DNA of 23,862 nucleotides from CAYJHC01 sp964370075 (GTDB lineage: Bacteria; Bacillota; Clostridia; Peptostreptococcales; Anaerovoracaceae). The position numbers and the translations under genes were made by a program. The stretch is taken from assembly GCA_964370075.1 (NCBI GenBank), contig CAYJHC010000022.1, positions 1 to 23,862 of the forward strand, given 5' to 3'. Below the pieces are notes generated by a model. It had not been told where the DNA came from, searched no databases, and was given only the letters and a program-made list of their open reading frames with translations. Positions 23,741 to 23,862 of the stretch are shown here, piece after piece; the first letter of the stretch is position 1, and every line of letters starts with the position of its first letter.

Positions 23741-23771
23741 AAAAATCCAGTTCAATGAACTGGATTTTTTT
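23741..23771. terminator. intrinsic terminator, perfect 12-bp stem
   Basis: AAAAATCCAGTT (23741-23752) pairs with AACTGGATTTTT (23758-23769) around CAATG. T tracts occur on both strands. It may close a minus-strand gene entering from beyond the window: a frame is open on that strand from the window end to a TAA at 23822-23824, but this is only 12 codons and cannot be called a gene. Confidence 0.85.
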
Positions 23772-23862
23772 GAGTTTTATATTACATTGGGAGTATGTTC
23801 CTAAATGAAATATAAACTTCTTTATGAGTCTTTTTTAATTTTCATAGTTAAGCTAATTCTAC

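Overview
The window reads as ordinary chromosome from a low-GC, anaerobic-type member of the Clostridia (Bacillota). The evidence is AT-rich codon use, strong AGGAGG-type ribosome binding sites, TTGACA/TATAAT-like promoters, intrinsic terminators between most units, a long clostridial-type glutamyl-tRNA synthetase, a glycerol kinase with the Gram-positive regulatory histidine, and flavin/iron-sulfur redox proteins. I see no rRNA, tRNA, CRISPR array, insertion sequence, phage gene or toxin-antitoxin pair.

Layout. 1-3124: the end of a YccF-type membrane protein and its terminator, then a membrane-bound diguanylate cyclase followed by a low-molecular-weight protein tyrosine phosphatase, closed by a 21-bp perfect hairpin. 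3185-5639 (minus): a flavin-reductase-like protein and threonine synthase, each with its own promoter signals. 5727-8390: a possible decayed small ORF, a 10-bp-arm palindrome beside a near-consensus promoter, then an iron-sulfur flavoprotein-like reductase, a cytidylate-kinase-like protein and a diacylglycerol-kinase-family lipid kinase, ending at a strong terminator. 8512-10531 (minus): a HisD-family dehydrogenase and DeoD-type purine nucleoside phosphorylase. 10635-12422: a divergent long-chain acyl-CoA synthetase. 12546-12836 (minus): ribosomal protein S20. 13249-16266: lepA and hemW, a pairing conserved in Bacillota but here without hrcA behind it. 16391-20622: glycerol kinase tightly linked to a two-gene OpuC/EgtU/BilE-type ABC transporter (ATPase with CBS domains; permease fused to its binding protein). 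20886-22559 (minus): gltX. 22748-23602: a membrane-anchored protein with a fibronectin-III-like domain and a lysozyme-fold-like C-terminus, then two terminators in a row.

Most genes are housekeeping or salvage functions in short operons. The observations most worth a second look are modest: the glpK-osmolyte transporter linkage, a HisD homologue whose C-terminal signature and position suggest it is not the histidine-pathway enzyme, the palindromic operator candidate before the flavoprotein operon, and two coding-like intergenic stretches (5727-5862 and 12939-13200) that may be gene remnants. I found no convincing undescribed multi-gene system.
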